This document shows positions 1-9,292 of a stretch of DNA of 64,000 nucleotides, piece by piece. Source of the stretch: Aequorivita xiaoshiensis (GTDB taxonomy: Bacteria > Bacteroidota > Bacteroidia > Flavobacteriales > Flavobacteriaceae); NCBI RefSeq assembly GCF_022008395.1, contig NZ_JAIRBB010000005.1:62001-126000 (forward strand), in the 5' to 3' direction. Below the pieces are notes generated by a model, which was not told the origin of the DNA, did not search any database, and saw nothing but the letters and a program-made list of their open reading frames with translations. Made by a program: the position numbers and the translations under genes. The first letter of the stretch is position 1; the number at the start of each line of letters is the position of its first letter.

Positions 1-238
1 AAAACTGATAGAAACTGGAATTTATAAGTTGGTTCGTCATCCCATTTATACAGGGTTGATTTTAGCTTTTTACGGCTATGCTGTAATCACCGATTCTGGG
101 TATAGATTGCTTATCGCTACAATACTTTTTGTGTTGTTTTATATTAAAAGTTTATATGAAGAAAAGCGGCTTATAGAAAAATTCCCGAACTACACTGATT
201 ATAAAAAACGCTCAGGTCGATTCTTTCCAGGATTATAG
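1..238 (+). CDS. isoprenylcysteine carboxyl methyltransferase family protein (3' end only)
   Basis: The reading frame is open from base 2 to the TAG at 236-238, so this is the C-terminal part of a gene that begins before the window. The visible residues include Leu-Val-Arg-His-Pro-Ile-Tyr-Thr-Gly, the hallmark RHP-x-Y-x-G motif of ICMT/PEMT-type membrane methyltransferases. A hydrophobic helix and the typical closing stretch (E-E-x-x-L, then YxxYKKR-x-x-R-F-F-P) follow. Family members use S-adenosylmethionine to methylate small isoprenoid or lipid acceptors in the inner membrane; the substrate here is unknown. The last two codons overlap the end of the convergent TonB receptor by 6 bp. Confidence 0.85.
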   Translation, partial: KLIETGIYKLVRHPIYTGLILAFYGYAVITDSGYRLLIATILFVLFYIKSLYEEKRLIEKFPNYTDYKKRSGRFFPGL

Positions 239-2584
239 ATTGTATTTCAGCTTGACTCCTCCAAACCAATTTCGAGGCATTCCTGGATAGTAATATCGAG
301 GTTCGCTGTTGCCAAAGCCAGTTGCATTTATCAAAATAGAAGAAGCGTATTTTTCATTCGTAAAGTTATTGATACCGACATTCACTTCTGCAGATAAAGC
401 CTTGGATAGCTCTTTTTTATAAGAAGTCTTAGCGTTTAGGACTGTATATTTTTCTGAATAAAGCAGGTTGGCATCATTCATAGGCATTTCGCCTATATGA
501 AGAAAATTGGTGTTTAAAATGAAGTTGTTAAATCCAAAATTAACTCCTCCATTCACTTTTCTATCTGGTACTCCGGTGAGTTTGTTGCCAGAAAAATCAC
601 GATCACCATCTACAAAATCAATGAATTTATGATTGTTGAATTCCGCATTGATATAGGGTGAAATATAACTAGAATAGCTTAATGGTTGGAAGTATGAGAG
701 TTGTAATTCAATTCCTTTGTGTTCTGTTTTTCCAGCATTTCTACCGATATATTGATCGTCGCCAACACGTTCTGCCACCAACAAATCGTCAATATCTAAA
801 AGGTAGGCGTTTACTTTAAAGTATAGTTTTCTTTTTAAAAGAAATACTTCACTTCCTACTTCGTAATTAAATCCTTTTTCAGGTCCGAGTTCTGGGTTGA
901 TAACACCTTCAGGAGTTAGGGTTTCTTCGATGGAAGGATAATTAAATCCGCGACTGAAATTAAAATAAGCACTTAGGTTTTCACTAAATTGATAAAGCAG
1001 ATTTATATTCGGCGCAAAAATTGGATCGAAGTCTCGGTCTGCACTTTTATTGGCCTCACCTAAATTAAATTCATCATTAAAACTGTAATTTGTTTTATTA
1101 AAATTTAATCCAAACTGTCCCTTAAATTTTTCAGTAAAGGGAATAATTACAGTGGCAAAAATGTTTAGGTTATCTCTTTTTTCAACATTATCACTTAATA
1201 AACTGCCTTCTAAGCTTCCATTGCCATTGTTGTCTTCGTAAAGGTTTTCAATGGTCTTCCAGTTGTATTGATCCTTATAAAATTCACCTCCAAAAGTTAG
1301 ATTTGCTTTGCTTTCCAAGAAACGAAAATCTTTATTGAACACTGTTCTTCCTCCAAAACCATTGGTAAATTCATCTAAAATGTTAAAAGGCCTTGGCTCA
1401 TAATGATCGATATAATTGTAAAATACACTAGTGCTATTAGTAAAGTTATCCGAAAAATGATGCGTAAAACTTAAACCGGTTAATAGAATTTTATTGTCTT
1501 CATACCCTTGTGCCTTTTCCCAAGTAAATGCAGCTTGTGTGGGGTCTTCTTCAAAAGCAGTTTTGCCAATTGAACTAGGTATTTGCGCGTTATAGTCGAT
1601 ATAATTTACTAAAATTGAAACTTCATTTTTGGTATTTAATATATAGTTGGTAGTCAATAGTATTCCATTTCTATTGTATTTATTGTTTTCTCTAAAACCA
1701 TTCGTTTCGAGATGATCGTAATTGACATTCAACGAAAACTTTTCTGTGGAGGTAGCAGCGCTCACATTATTCTTTATTAAGCCATAGGAACCAAAACTCA
1801 GGTTTGATTTTAGAAATGTTTCTCCTACAACAGCTTGTTTTGAATTTAATAAAAGCGTTCCCCCTAGATTGGTACCATATTGAGTAGCCTTTGGCCCTTT
1901 TATAATCTCTAGCGTTTGTAAATCTTCTGGGTCAAACATATCAATGGTAGTTTCCCCAACACCGTTAGTAATAGGTATTCCATTAAAATACGCACGAATT
2001 TTATTACTGCCATAAAGTGTCCGTGACCCAACTCCGCGAATAGTAATTCTATTGATATTTAGCGCACCACTTTGGATAAATACCCCAGGCGTTTCATTGA
2101 TCACCGAAATAAACTCAGTAGGACTATACGCATCGAATTTCTCTGTCTTTATTTTTCCAGTTGGGATTATTATTTCTGCTGATGGCGAGGTTTGCTTTTG
2201 GGTAGTTGTAGTTAAGACAATCTCATCCAAGTTTTCCGATTTTGAAAGTGGAGATAGCTTAAAAGTAGAGTTGTTTTCTGAAATTGTAATTATACTAATA
2301 TAATATTTAGGATGTTCCAATCTTAACTTAATAGGAAGCTGATAATTTTTTGGAAGACTAAAATTCCCTTCGTTATTAGTTTCCGTAAGCTTTTTAGTAT
2401 TCAAGAATACAGACACCCCACCAATAGGTTTATTAGTATCGGAGTAAACAGTGCCTTGAATCTCTTGTGCATTTATTGTGTTGGAAAGAATGGCCAAGAA
2501 AAAAAATGCTATTGAGATAATAGAAAATGATAGGCTTGAATAGCGAGACTTAAAAAATGGGGAGAGTAAATAGGTGTTATTCAT
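233..2584 (-). CDS. TonB-dependent receptor with carboxypeptidase-regulatory-like N-terminal domain
   Basis: A 783-aa outer-membrane active transporter. An N-terminal signal segment ends near Asn-Ala-Gln (about residue 40). It is followed by a CarboxypepD_reg-like beta domain (about 41-115, starting QGTVYSDTNKPIGGVSVF), a plug domain (about 140-245, with RGVGSR and the plug-end motif LEIIKGPKATQYG) and a 22-strand-type barrel to the C terminus. The usual Bacteroidota length for this architecture is 750-850 aa, so it looks complete. The plug resembles ferric-chelate (FecA/CirA-like) receptors more than SusC glycan receptors, and no SusD partner is adjacent; the ligand is an inference only. It is transcribed away from the sorbosone-dehydrogenase-like gene. 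Confidence 0.9.
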   Translation of the reverse strand: MNNTYLLSPFFKSRYSSLSFSIISIAFFFLAILSNTINAQEIQGTVYSDTNKPIGGVSVFLNTKKLTETNNEGNFSLPKNYQLPIKLRLEHPKYYISIITISENNSTFKLSPLSKSENLDEIVLTTTTQKQTSPSAEIIIPTGKIKTEKFDAYSPTEFISVINETPGVFIQSGALNINRITIRGVGSRTLYGSNKIRAYFNGIPITNGVGETTIDMFDPEDLQTLEIIKGPKATQYGTNLGGTLLLNSKQAVVGETFLKSNLSFGSYGLIKNNVSAATSTEKFSLNVNYDHLETNGFRENNKYNRNGILLTTNYILNTKNEVSILVNYIDYNAQIPSSIGKTAFEEDPTQAAFTWEKAQGYEDNKILLTGLSFTHHFSDNFTNSTSVFYNYIDHYEPRPFNILDEFTNGFGGRTVFNKDFRFLESKANLTFGGEFYKDQYNWKTIENLYEDNNGNGSLEGSLLSDNVEKRDNLNIFATVIIPFTEKFKGQFGLNFNKTNYSFNDEFNLGEANKSADRDFDPIFAPNINLLYQFSENLSAYFNFSRGFNYPSIEETLTPEGVINPELGPEKGFNYEVGSEVFLLKRKLYFKVNAYLLDIDDLLVAERVGDDQYIGRNAGKTEHKGIELQLSYFQPLSYSSYISPYINAEFNNHKFIDFVDGDRDFSGNKLTGVPDRKVNGGVNFGFNNFILNTNFLHIGEMPMNDANLLYSEKYTVLNAKTSYKKELSKALSAEVNVGINNFTNEKYASSILINATGFGNSEPRYYYPGMPRNWFGGVKLKYNL

Positions 2585-2786
2585 ATTTAGTGCTTCGAAT
2601 CTATTTAAAAATAAGCAATAAGAAGAGAACTGGCTAATAGAAGCAGAAAGTTTACCGAATTTTTAAATCAGTTGTTTTTATTTAATTTAAAAGAATAACA
2701 ATATGTTAAGAGAAAGCTTTAAGGTTATACAATATCTTCAATGGCACCTACTACTATTCAATATTGAATAGTTTAAATCATAAAAA

Positions 2787-4067
2787 ATGAAAAGGTCTAT
2801 CTCACTTTTAGCTTTACTTTTAGTTCAGTTTTCTGTCTTTTCACAAGAGGAAAAACCATTACCTGAACCTTTTCAAACAAAATCGGTTTCCAACTATTCT
2901 AATGTTATAGGATGGAAAGATGGTGAAACTCCTAAAGGCCCTGAAGGTTTTAAGGTTACGAAATATGCTGATGGTTTTGAAAATCCACGTTGGATGTATG
3001 TATTACCCAATGGCGATGTTTTAGTAGCTGAAAGCAATAGTAATTATAGTCTTTTAAAACGAATAGGTGCCGCGATTATTGGTGCAGGAGGGTCGAACAA
3101 TTTAAAACCCAGTGCCGATAGAATTACATTACTTCGAGATACAAATAATGATGGACTCCCTGATTTTAGAGAAATATTACTAACCAAAAAAGAAGGTTTA
3201 AATCAGCCCTTTGGAATGCTAGTAATAGGGGATTGTTTATATGTAGCAAATACCGACGCACTATTGAGCTTTCCTTATAAAACAGGACAGACAAAAATTA
3301 AGACGAAAGGGCAAAAAGTTGTAGACCTACCGGCTGGGAAAGTGAATCAGCATTGGACTCGTAATATTATAGCTAATGAAGATAATTCTAAAATTTATAT
3401 AGCAGTAGGTAGTGGTGATAATATTGGTGAAAAAGGAATGGAGCATGAGGTGATGAAGGCTAATATATTAGTTGTGAATTCCGACGGTAGCAATCTTAGT
3501 GTATTCGCTTCAGGGCTTAGAAATCCGGTAGGAATGGATTGGGAACCTACAACTCAGACTCTTTGGACTACTGTAAACGAACGGGATGGCTTAGGGGATA
3601 ATTTAGTGCCAGATTATTTAACTTCTGTTCAGGAAGATGGGTATTACGGTTGGCCTTATTCATACTAGGGAAACAATTTTGATCCTAGGATGCCGGTACC
3701 ACCCAATGTTAGACTAAAATCTGCTATAGTTCCAGATATAGATCTTGGTTCACATACTGCTTCTTTGGGGTTAGTGTTTTATACGGCAGATACATTTCCA
3801 GAGAAATACAAAAACGGAGCATTTGTAGTCCAACACGGCTCTTGGAATAGAGATATACTTTCAGGATATAAGGTGATTTTCATTCCATTTAAAAATGGAA
3901 AGCCTTCAGGAAAAGCTGAGGATTTTTTAACAGGTTTTATAGTTGACCCAAAAAAAGATGAGGTGCGCGGCAGACCTGTAGGAGCAGTTGTTTTAGCAGA
4001 TGGATCAATGTTGATTACAGACGATAAAACCCATCATATATGGAGGGTTAGATATACAGGGAAATAG
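2787..4067 (+). pseudogene. sorbosone dehydrogenase-like secreted PQQ/beta-propeller protein, interrupted by an in-frame TAG
   Basis: One continuous frame of 427 codons encodes a signal peptide (residues 1-19, ending SVFSQ) and a six-bladed glucose/sorbosone-dehydrogenase (GSDH) propeller. Recognisable segments are GFENPRWMYVLPNGDVLVAE near the start, SGLRNPVGMDWEP in the middle, and DLGSHTASLGL, HGSWNRD and GRPVGAVVLADGSMLITDD near the end. A single TAG at 3666-3668 splits the frame after GWPYSY; family members usually carry Tyr or Trp there. Both halves keep good family conservation and there is no frameshift, so the lesion is either recent, a sequencing error, or read through. Without readthrough the 293-aa product lacks the last blades. 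Function of intact homologues: periplasmic oxidation of sugars or aldoses, substrate unknown. Confidence 0.8.
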
Positions 4068-4287
4068 CTTGCGAGTAAGAAATATTTAATTGTAAAGACG
4101 ATAAGGTTCAGGAATTCAAAATTTAAAACAGATTCAGCTAAAACTCTCGAAATCTTTAATTTACGTAATTATGCGAAATTAGAGTATTTCAATATTTTAA
4201 AATTGCTCGTATTCTGTTGTAATAAATTATTATGTTAGCGGGTAAATTTTAAAATATTACTAACAATCTAATAATTCCTCTCTTACT

Positions 4288-5583
4288 ATGATTAAAAAAT
4301 CTTTACTATTCGCACTAGTTGCATTTTTATTATTAAATACTTCTCTCCTTACTGCACAATGGCAATCCACAGGTTTTGATAAAAGTACCTGGGTGTTAAG
4401 ACAAGCAGAAAATGGAAACTTAATTGCTGCCGAAGATATTTATCCTGAATTAGGTGGGATTTACATCTCTCAAGATGAAGGAGCGTCATGGACAAAAGCT
4501 ACTGCTACGGATTATGCCTACACATCTTCTCTTGTAAAAGATGAAAGCGTTTATATGGGCGGTGTAGATTGCAATGTCGCTATTTCACACGACAATGGTG
4601 AAACTTGGACCAATGTAAGTTTTAAAGACTTACTTCCTTCTGCCACTGAAAATGATGCCATTTATGCAATGGAATACCACAACGGAAGAGTATATGCTTC
4701 CGTTTTAAGTATGGGGGTTGTTTATAGTGAAGACAATGGTGAAACTTGGCATCTTACCGATCAGGAATCTTTATGGGATGTGGACAATCCTGATAACGGA
4801 GGGCAGTGGACTTATAGTTTAAAATCTTTTAATGGGGAATTATACAATGTAGGTGCCTTTGGAATTTGGAAATACGATGAAACAGCAGATGTCTGGTCAC
4901 AAGTGGACGACTACGGATATGCAGGTAGTTCACTAGTTGTTAACGATACTTTTTATGTGGCATACAATGCAGGTGGAATTCCAGATGCGATTAGATATAC
5001 CACCGACTTCCAGAATTGGGAAACCATGCCAATTCCTGCCGGAATACAAACTACAGTTAGAATTTTAGAATACTACGAAGGCGCGTTCTTTATGGGGCAT
5101 GTGCACGACGCGGTTTACTATACATTAGATCACGGGGAAACTTGGATTGATTATCGCGAAGAATTCCCTGCGTTCTCCCCTGTGCCGGGAGTCGATCTTT
5201 ACGGAGTACCGATGAATTTTGTTTTCAATGGAGAAACTATGTATTGCGGAGTATTTTCTAGCTTTGAAGATGTAGGAGGGGTTTATAAAGCTCCAATTCC
5301 AGCCGAGGTATTAAGTATAAAAGAACTGCCTTCAACATTAAAAGCAATTGTATATCCAAATCCTGCCAGTGATTTTGTTAACCTTCAGCTTCCAAAAGAA
5401 CTGGGTAATAAAGCAACGCTAACAATTACCGATGTTATGAGTAGAGTACAGTACCATAAAGCTATTGATAACGGAATAAATAGCACCTTTACAGTTCCTA
5501 CAAAAAACTGGGCTTCTGGAGTATATCTTTATTATGTTGAAGTAGGAGATTCAAAAACGACTGGCAAGTTTTTGATAAATTAA
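4288..5583 (+). CDS. secreted Asp-box (BNR/sialidase-type) propeller protein with T9SS sorting domain
   Basis: A 431-aa exported protein. The signal peptide ends near residue 23 (SLLTAQ). At least four Asp-box signatures (S/T-x-D-x-G-x-x-W) are visible: SQDEGASW, SHDNGETW, SEDNGETW and TLDHGETW. They mark a beta-propeller of the sialidase/Ycf48 kind. The last ~75 residues (from YPNPASDFVNLQL to GKFLIN) are a type A T9SS C-terminal sorting domain, so the protein is probably secreted across the outer membrane by the gliding-type secretion system and cleaved or anchored. I see no catalytic sialidase residues, so an enzymatic role is not claimed. It is monocistronic, with a terminator just downstream. 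Confidence 0.88.
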   Translation: MIKKSLLFALVAFLLLNTSLLTAQWQSTGFDKSTWVLRQAENGNLIAAEDIYPELGGIYISQDEGASWTKATATDYAYTSSLVKDESVYMGGVDCNVAISHDNGETWTNVSFKDLLPSATENDAIYAMEYHNGRVYASVLSMGVVYSEDNGETWHLTDQESLWDVDNPDNGGQWTYSLKSFNGELYNVGAFGIWKYDETADVWSQVDDYGYAGSSLVVNDTFYVAYNAGGIPDAIRYTTDFQNWETMPIPAGIQTTVRILEYYEGAFFMGHVHDAVYYTLDHGETWIDYREEFPAFSPVPGVDLYGVPMNFVFNGETMYCGVFSSFEDVGGVYKAPIPAEVLSIKELPSTLKAIVYPNPASDFVNLQLPKELGNKATLTITDVMSRVQYHKAIDNGINSTFTVPTKNWASGVYLYYVEVGDSKTTGKFLIN

Positions 5584-5623
5584 TAACTCATATCCTAAAG
5601 CTTTTAGTTATTTACTAACTATT

Positions 5624-5676
5624 AAAAATCACTCTTTTAGATCTAAAATTGGATGTAAGAGAGTGATTTTTTTTAT
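5624..5676 (+). terminator. Rho-independent terminator after the T9SS Asp-box gene
   Basis: A 9-bp perfect inverted repeat (AATCACTCT at 5627-5635 and AGAGTGATT at 5660-5668) is followed by a run of T. The loop is long (24 nt) but contains a further AT-rich pairing. It lies 40 bp after the stop codon of the Asp-box gene. Confidence 0.75.
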
Positions 5677-5731
5677 TACAAAATGGATTTAGAACTTTGG
5701 TTAATTCTATAAAAACTGTACCTTCTATAAT

Positions 5732-7621
5732 TTAGATGTTTCTCCATTCATATTTCACACCTAAGCTAAACCAACGTGTTGGCATTGGCACTGCTCCAGC
5801 CTCATTGTACGATGCGTTAAATACATTGGTCACTTCAGAATATATTAGAAAATCCTGTAGGTGGTAATTCAGTCGAACATCAGCGATATTGTACCCATTA
5901 GCTAACTCGCGCTTTAACCATCTATTTACTAGATTTAAAGAAATGTTTTTGTTTCTATAATTAAGCCCTGCAACAAATTGATGCTTTAAAGACTCTAAGA
6001 TATATTTAGATTGATTGTCGGATGATGTCTCTATAGAAGGGTTCAGGTAATTATAGCTCACTTGGTATCCTATAGACTGATTGTTTCTTAGGGTAAAATC
6101 TTGTTTAAGCCTACCGAATATTCCGTGCATCTTATTTTCACCGAAGTTAGTTGGTGAGTATGGTTCAGAAGAATCATTTCTCATCCAATCGATGAAGTCT
6201 GTAATACTTCTGTAAAAATAGCCCGCTTTTGCCTGAAAATTATTCTTGGCGTATTGAATATTTCCTTCGTAATTCCAAGCATTTTCAGGTTGAAGTAATT
6301 CATTTCCAACATTCCCTGGACGTTGATCTAAATATAAGTCTGTAAATGAAGGAATTCGCTGTCCCGAACCAATACTTGTGGAAACCTTCCAATTATCATT
6401 TATTTGATAGGCCAAATCTATTCCTGGATATAGCTGCCATCCGAAATCGGTATTGTAATTTGCGTAAACTCCAACTGAACCCTGCAATTTTTCACCTATA
6501 CTGCTCTTTAATTCTCCATAAGCTCCGTGGTTATTTCGATTGTGTTGCCCGATATTTGAACTGTTTATCTGTTCTAATCTCGATTCCCAGCCAAACCCAA
6601 AAGTTCCTATCTTAGTTTCAAGACTACTATTAAATTCAAGCATCAAAGCGTTGGTGTAGTGTTGTGAACGAGCTTTGCTTAAATCGTCTTTATAAAAACG
6701 GTAGTCGTCTTCTCCATATCTGTTACTAATACGTGGAGAAAAGCTAAAATTACCAAGTTTATGTTTTGAAGAAATACTAAAAATAGACGATTCTACTAAC
6801 TCCTCTGAATTGACATCGTAAGGAGCAGCGTAAAATCCGTTTGCCCCAAACAAACTCGTAGTGTAACCCGCCATTGCGTGAAGGCTGTTGTTTATGTTAA
6901 TATCATAATTGCCATTGTAAAATAACCGAGTATTTTTTGAACCTGAATTGTAACGCTGTCCGTTGTAATTACTTTGGGAAATAGAGATTAATTGGCTTTG
7001 TTTTTCAGTGCCATAAATTCCTGTAACCTCAATAGATCCACCTCCGTAAATTCCTGAACCATCACCTTCCTCTTTGCTTTTAAAAGAACTTCCTGCTTTC
7101 ACATCTGCAGTGACCGACGAATAATTTTTATTTTTAGTAACGATATTTACAGCTCCAGTAAGGGCATTTATTCCGTATACTCTAGCTGCTGCACCCCTCA
7201 ATACTTCAATATGATCTATCGCACTTATTGGAATAGGAATATTCATCATATTATGAGCTGTTTGGGAATCAAGCATTTTAACTCCGTTTATAAGCACTAG
7301 CGTTTGCTCTGAAGTGCCACCGTCGATAGAAATATCTGTCTGTGTTCCAAACGGGCCACGCTGACGGATATCCACTCCGCTTATATAAGATAAGACTTCA
7401 TTGAGGGATTTGGCTGGAAGCGCTTCAATTTGTTTTTGGGTTATAACTTGAATATCCCTACTTACTTTATTAAAAGGTGTTTCAAGACGATTTCCTCGAA
7501 TAACAATTTCTTCTAAAGTGTTTTGTTGCAGTTTTGAAGCTGCAATACTATCATTCTCCTGAGTAAACCCAGTGATCGAAAATACTGACGTTAATCCTAA
7601 AGCAACTAATGTGTTTTTCAT
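5732..7621 (-). CDS. BtuB-like TonB-dependent receptor
   Basis: A 629-aa outer-membrane receptor of the short, plug-plus-barrel type, without the carboxypeptidase-like N-domain. The signal peptide ends near residue 20 (TGFTQ). The TonB box region is LEEIVIRGNRLETPF. The plug carries IDGGTSEQTLVLINGVKML and the plug-end IEVLRGAAARVYG, which resemble cobalamin (BtuB)-type plugs. The barrel ends with an aromatic-rich C terminus. No cobalamin riboswitch fits in the 86-bp leader. Instead the gene is divergent from a MocR-type regulator and shares its promoter region, suggesting regulation by that protein. The ligand is unresolved; a PLP-related or amino-acid-derived compound is conceivable from the regulator type only. 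Confidence 0.88.
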   Translation of the reverse strand: MKNTLVALGLTSVFSITGFTQENDSIAASKLQQNTLEEIVIRGNRLETPFNKVSRDIQVITQKQIEALPAKSLNEVLSYISGVDIRQRGPFGTQTDISIDGGTSEQTLVLINGVKMLDSQTAHNMMNIPIPISAIDHIEVLRGAAARVYGINALTGAVNIVTKNKNYSSVTADVKAGSSFKSKEEGDGSGIYGGGSIEVTGIYGTEKQSQLISISQSNYNGQRYNSGSKNTRLFYNGNYDININNSLHAMAGYTTSLFGANGFYAAPYDVNSEELVESSIFSISSKHKLGNFSFSPRISNRYGEDDYRFYKDDLSKARSQHYTNALMLEFNSSLETKIGTFGFGWESRLEQINSSNIGQHNRNNHGAYGELKSSIGEKLQGSVGVYANYNTDFGWQLYPGIDLAYQINDNWKVSTSIGSGQRIPSFTDLYLDQRPGNVGNELLQPENAWNYEGNIQYAKNNFQAKAGYFYRSITDFIDWMRNDSSEPYSPTNFGENKMHGIFGRLKQDFTLRNNQSIGYQVSYNYLNPSIETSSDNQSKYILESLKHQFVAGLNYRNKNISLNLVNRWLKRELANGYNIADVRLNYHLQDFLIYSEVTNVFNASYNEAGAVPMPTRWFSLGVKYEWRNI

Positions 7622-7659
7622 AAATATTTTTTAAACTATACTATTTCTAAAATTGGGCG

Positions 7660-7719
7660 CAAAGGTTCGGATTAAACCATTAATTTTGGTAGTCCATATT
7701 GTAAATAATGAGTAGTCCA
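7660..7719. promoter_or_regulatory. divergent promoter region of the TonB receptor and MocR genes with a direct repeat
   Basis: TAATTTTG at 7681-7688 fits the Bacteroidota -7 element TAnnTTTG for the rightward MocR gene (ATG 7708). On the minus strand AACCTTTG (complement of 7660-7667) is a near match for the TonB receptor. The octamer GTAGTCCA occurs at 7689-7696 and again at 7712-7719, exactly 23 bp apart in direct orientation, the second copy lying inside codons 2-4 of the regulator. MocR/GntR regulators such as GabR and PdxR often bind direct repeats, so this is a plausible operator for both genes. Confidence 0.5.
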
Positions 7720-9198
7720 GTTAAAGTTCGATTTCAGTCAATTATAAAAATAGATCGCAGGAGTAAAGAAGCCATCTATATGCAGTTTGCGTATCAGTTT
7801 ATCAATGCAGTAAAACGCAATTATTTAGAAGCTGGAGATAAACTTCCTGGTAGCCGAAAAATAGCAGAAGCGCTACAGCTTCATCGCAAAACAATAGTAG
7901 CCGCTTTTACCGAACTTCAAGAGCAAGGTTGGGTAAAAACGCTTCCTGGCATTGGAACCTTTGTTAAAAACCCTGAAAGTTCTAGAAGTAACGCATTAAA
8001 GCAGAACGCATTTAAGCAACCACCGAAAAAGGCTGATTTTCGGTTCAGGAAAGATTTTATTTTAGATACTCCTTTGGAAGGAAATGTAGAAGAATATTAT
8101 TTCACCGATGGCACACCCGATTATCGAATAATTAATTCGGAAGAACTTGTTCGATTTTATGCTTCTGTTTTAAAACGAAAGAACAAATTGAATCCACATT
8201 CTAATTCGAATGATGAAAATGTATTCTTTAGAAACCAACTAAGCAATTACATAAATCTAACTCGCGGCTTTCATCTTTCAAGGAATTTTCTTCTTCCTGT
8301 TTCTGGCGTGGAGCAAGTACTTTCAATCTTATCGCGATTGTTGATTAATTCAGCCGATATTGTTTTGGTGGAAGAACTCAGTTATTTTCTCCCTAATATG
8401 ATATTTAATCAAGCGGGAGCAAAATTGAAAACCATTCCTTTAGATGGAAATGGAATGGATATAGACTTTATTAAAAATAACTTTAAAGCAGGAGAGATTC
8501 GTTTGGTTTATATAAATACTAGGTGTCAATACCCCACTAGCGTTAACCTTTCTGAAAATCGAAAGTCTCAGTTATTAGAATTGGCAAAAGAGTATAATTT
8601 CATCATTATTGAAGATGACACCGATTTTGAGTTTTCAATGGAGAAAAGTAAAAGTGATACGCTTTTTGCTAAAAACGGTGGAAATTGTGTGATATATATG
8701 GGCAGCTTCGGGAAGTTTTTACAACCTGGATTTCAAATGAATTTCATAATCGGACCACAAGATTTACTAAAAGAAGGAGCGAAGTACCTAAATGTCTTTG
8801 GAAAAACCGATTTAATGAAGCAAAAAGCTTTAGGAGAAATTATCCATCAGGGTGACATTCACAGATATCAAAGAAAATCTAAAAAGATACTTACAGAAAG
8901 AAAAGAATTATTTGCAAACCTTTTAACTTACCACTTCGGAAAAAAAATTGAATTTAAAATTCCAGAGTCGGGTTTAGCTTTTTGGATTGAGTTTAAAGAA
9001 AACATTTCTCTTGTATTGTTACAGAAAGAAGCACGAACAAGAGACTTGTTTATTCCGAGTCTATGCCTCTACCAAAACCGTGATTTAACAGCTTTAAGAT
9101 TGTCTTTTGCACATTTAAACGAATATGAAATGGAAAAAACATTATTAATACTCAAAGATGCTTTTAACGAGGTTTCTATCTCTAAAATAGAACTTTAG
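7708..9198 (+). CDS. MocR-type GntR-family transcriptional regulator with aminotransferase-like domain
   Basis: A 496-aa fusion, the usual MocR length. Residues ~15-85 form a GntR winged helix (LPGSRKIAEALQLHRKTIVAAF, then the wing PGIGTFV). Residues ~125-490 form a fold-type I PLP-binding aminotransferase domain. The PLP-linking lysine is Lys336 in GSFGKFLQPG. The conserved DDYD loop reads EDDTD: the Tyr that sits 31 residues before the lysine (Tyr281/Lys312 in GabR, from memory) is Thr305 here. It is divergent from the BtuB-like TonB receptor, which is the most likely target. Regulators of this type sense PLP or PLP-amino acid adducts rather than acting as enzymes. A weak hairpin at 9214-9236 follows the gene. 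Confidence 0.88.
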   Translation: MSSPVKVRFQSIIKIDRRSKEAIYMQFAYQFINAVKRNYLEAGDKLPGSRKIAEALQLHRKTIVAAFTELQEQGWVKTLPGIGTFVKNPESSRSNALKQNAFKQPPKKADFRFRKDFILDTPLEGNVEEYYFTDGTPDYRIINSEELVRFYASVLKRKNKLNPHSNSNDENVFFRNQLSNYINLTRGFHLSRNFLLPVSGVEQVLSILSRLLINSADIVLVEELSYFLPNMIFNQAGAKLKTIPLDGNGMDIDFIKNNFKAGEIRLVYINTRCQYPTSVNLSENRKSQLLELAKEYNFIIIEDDTDFEFSMEKSKSDTLFAKNGGNCVIYMGSFGKFLQPGFQMNFIIGPQDLLKEGAKYLNVFGKTDLMKQKALGEIIHQGDIHRYQRKSKKILTERKELFANLLTYHFGKKIEFKIPESGLAFWIEFKENISLVLLQKEARTRDLFIPSLCLYQNRDLTALRLSFAHLNEYEMEKTLLILKDAFNEVSISKIEL

Positions 9199-9292
9199 TT
9201 TACATTCTTAATTGCCTATTTTTATTGAAAATAGGCTTTAAACATTAAACCTTACATTTACTAGAATTTAATTCTCAATATTGCAGCACTGA

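Noticed and set aside
3666-3668. TAG as a recoded sense codon (pyrrolysine or suppressor)
   Set aside because: TAG ends other genes in the window, and no pyl genes or suppressor tRNA are visible; a mutation or sequencing error is simpler.
7622-7707. Cobalamin riboswitch upstream of the BtuB-like receptor
   Set aside because: The leader is only 86 bp, shared with a divergent regulator, and has no B12-box-like sequence.
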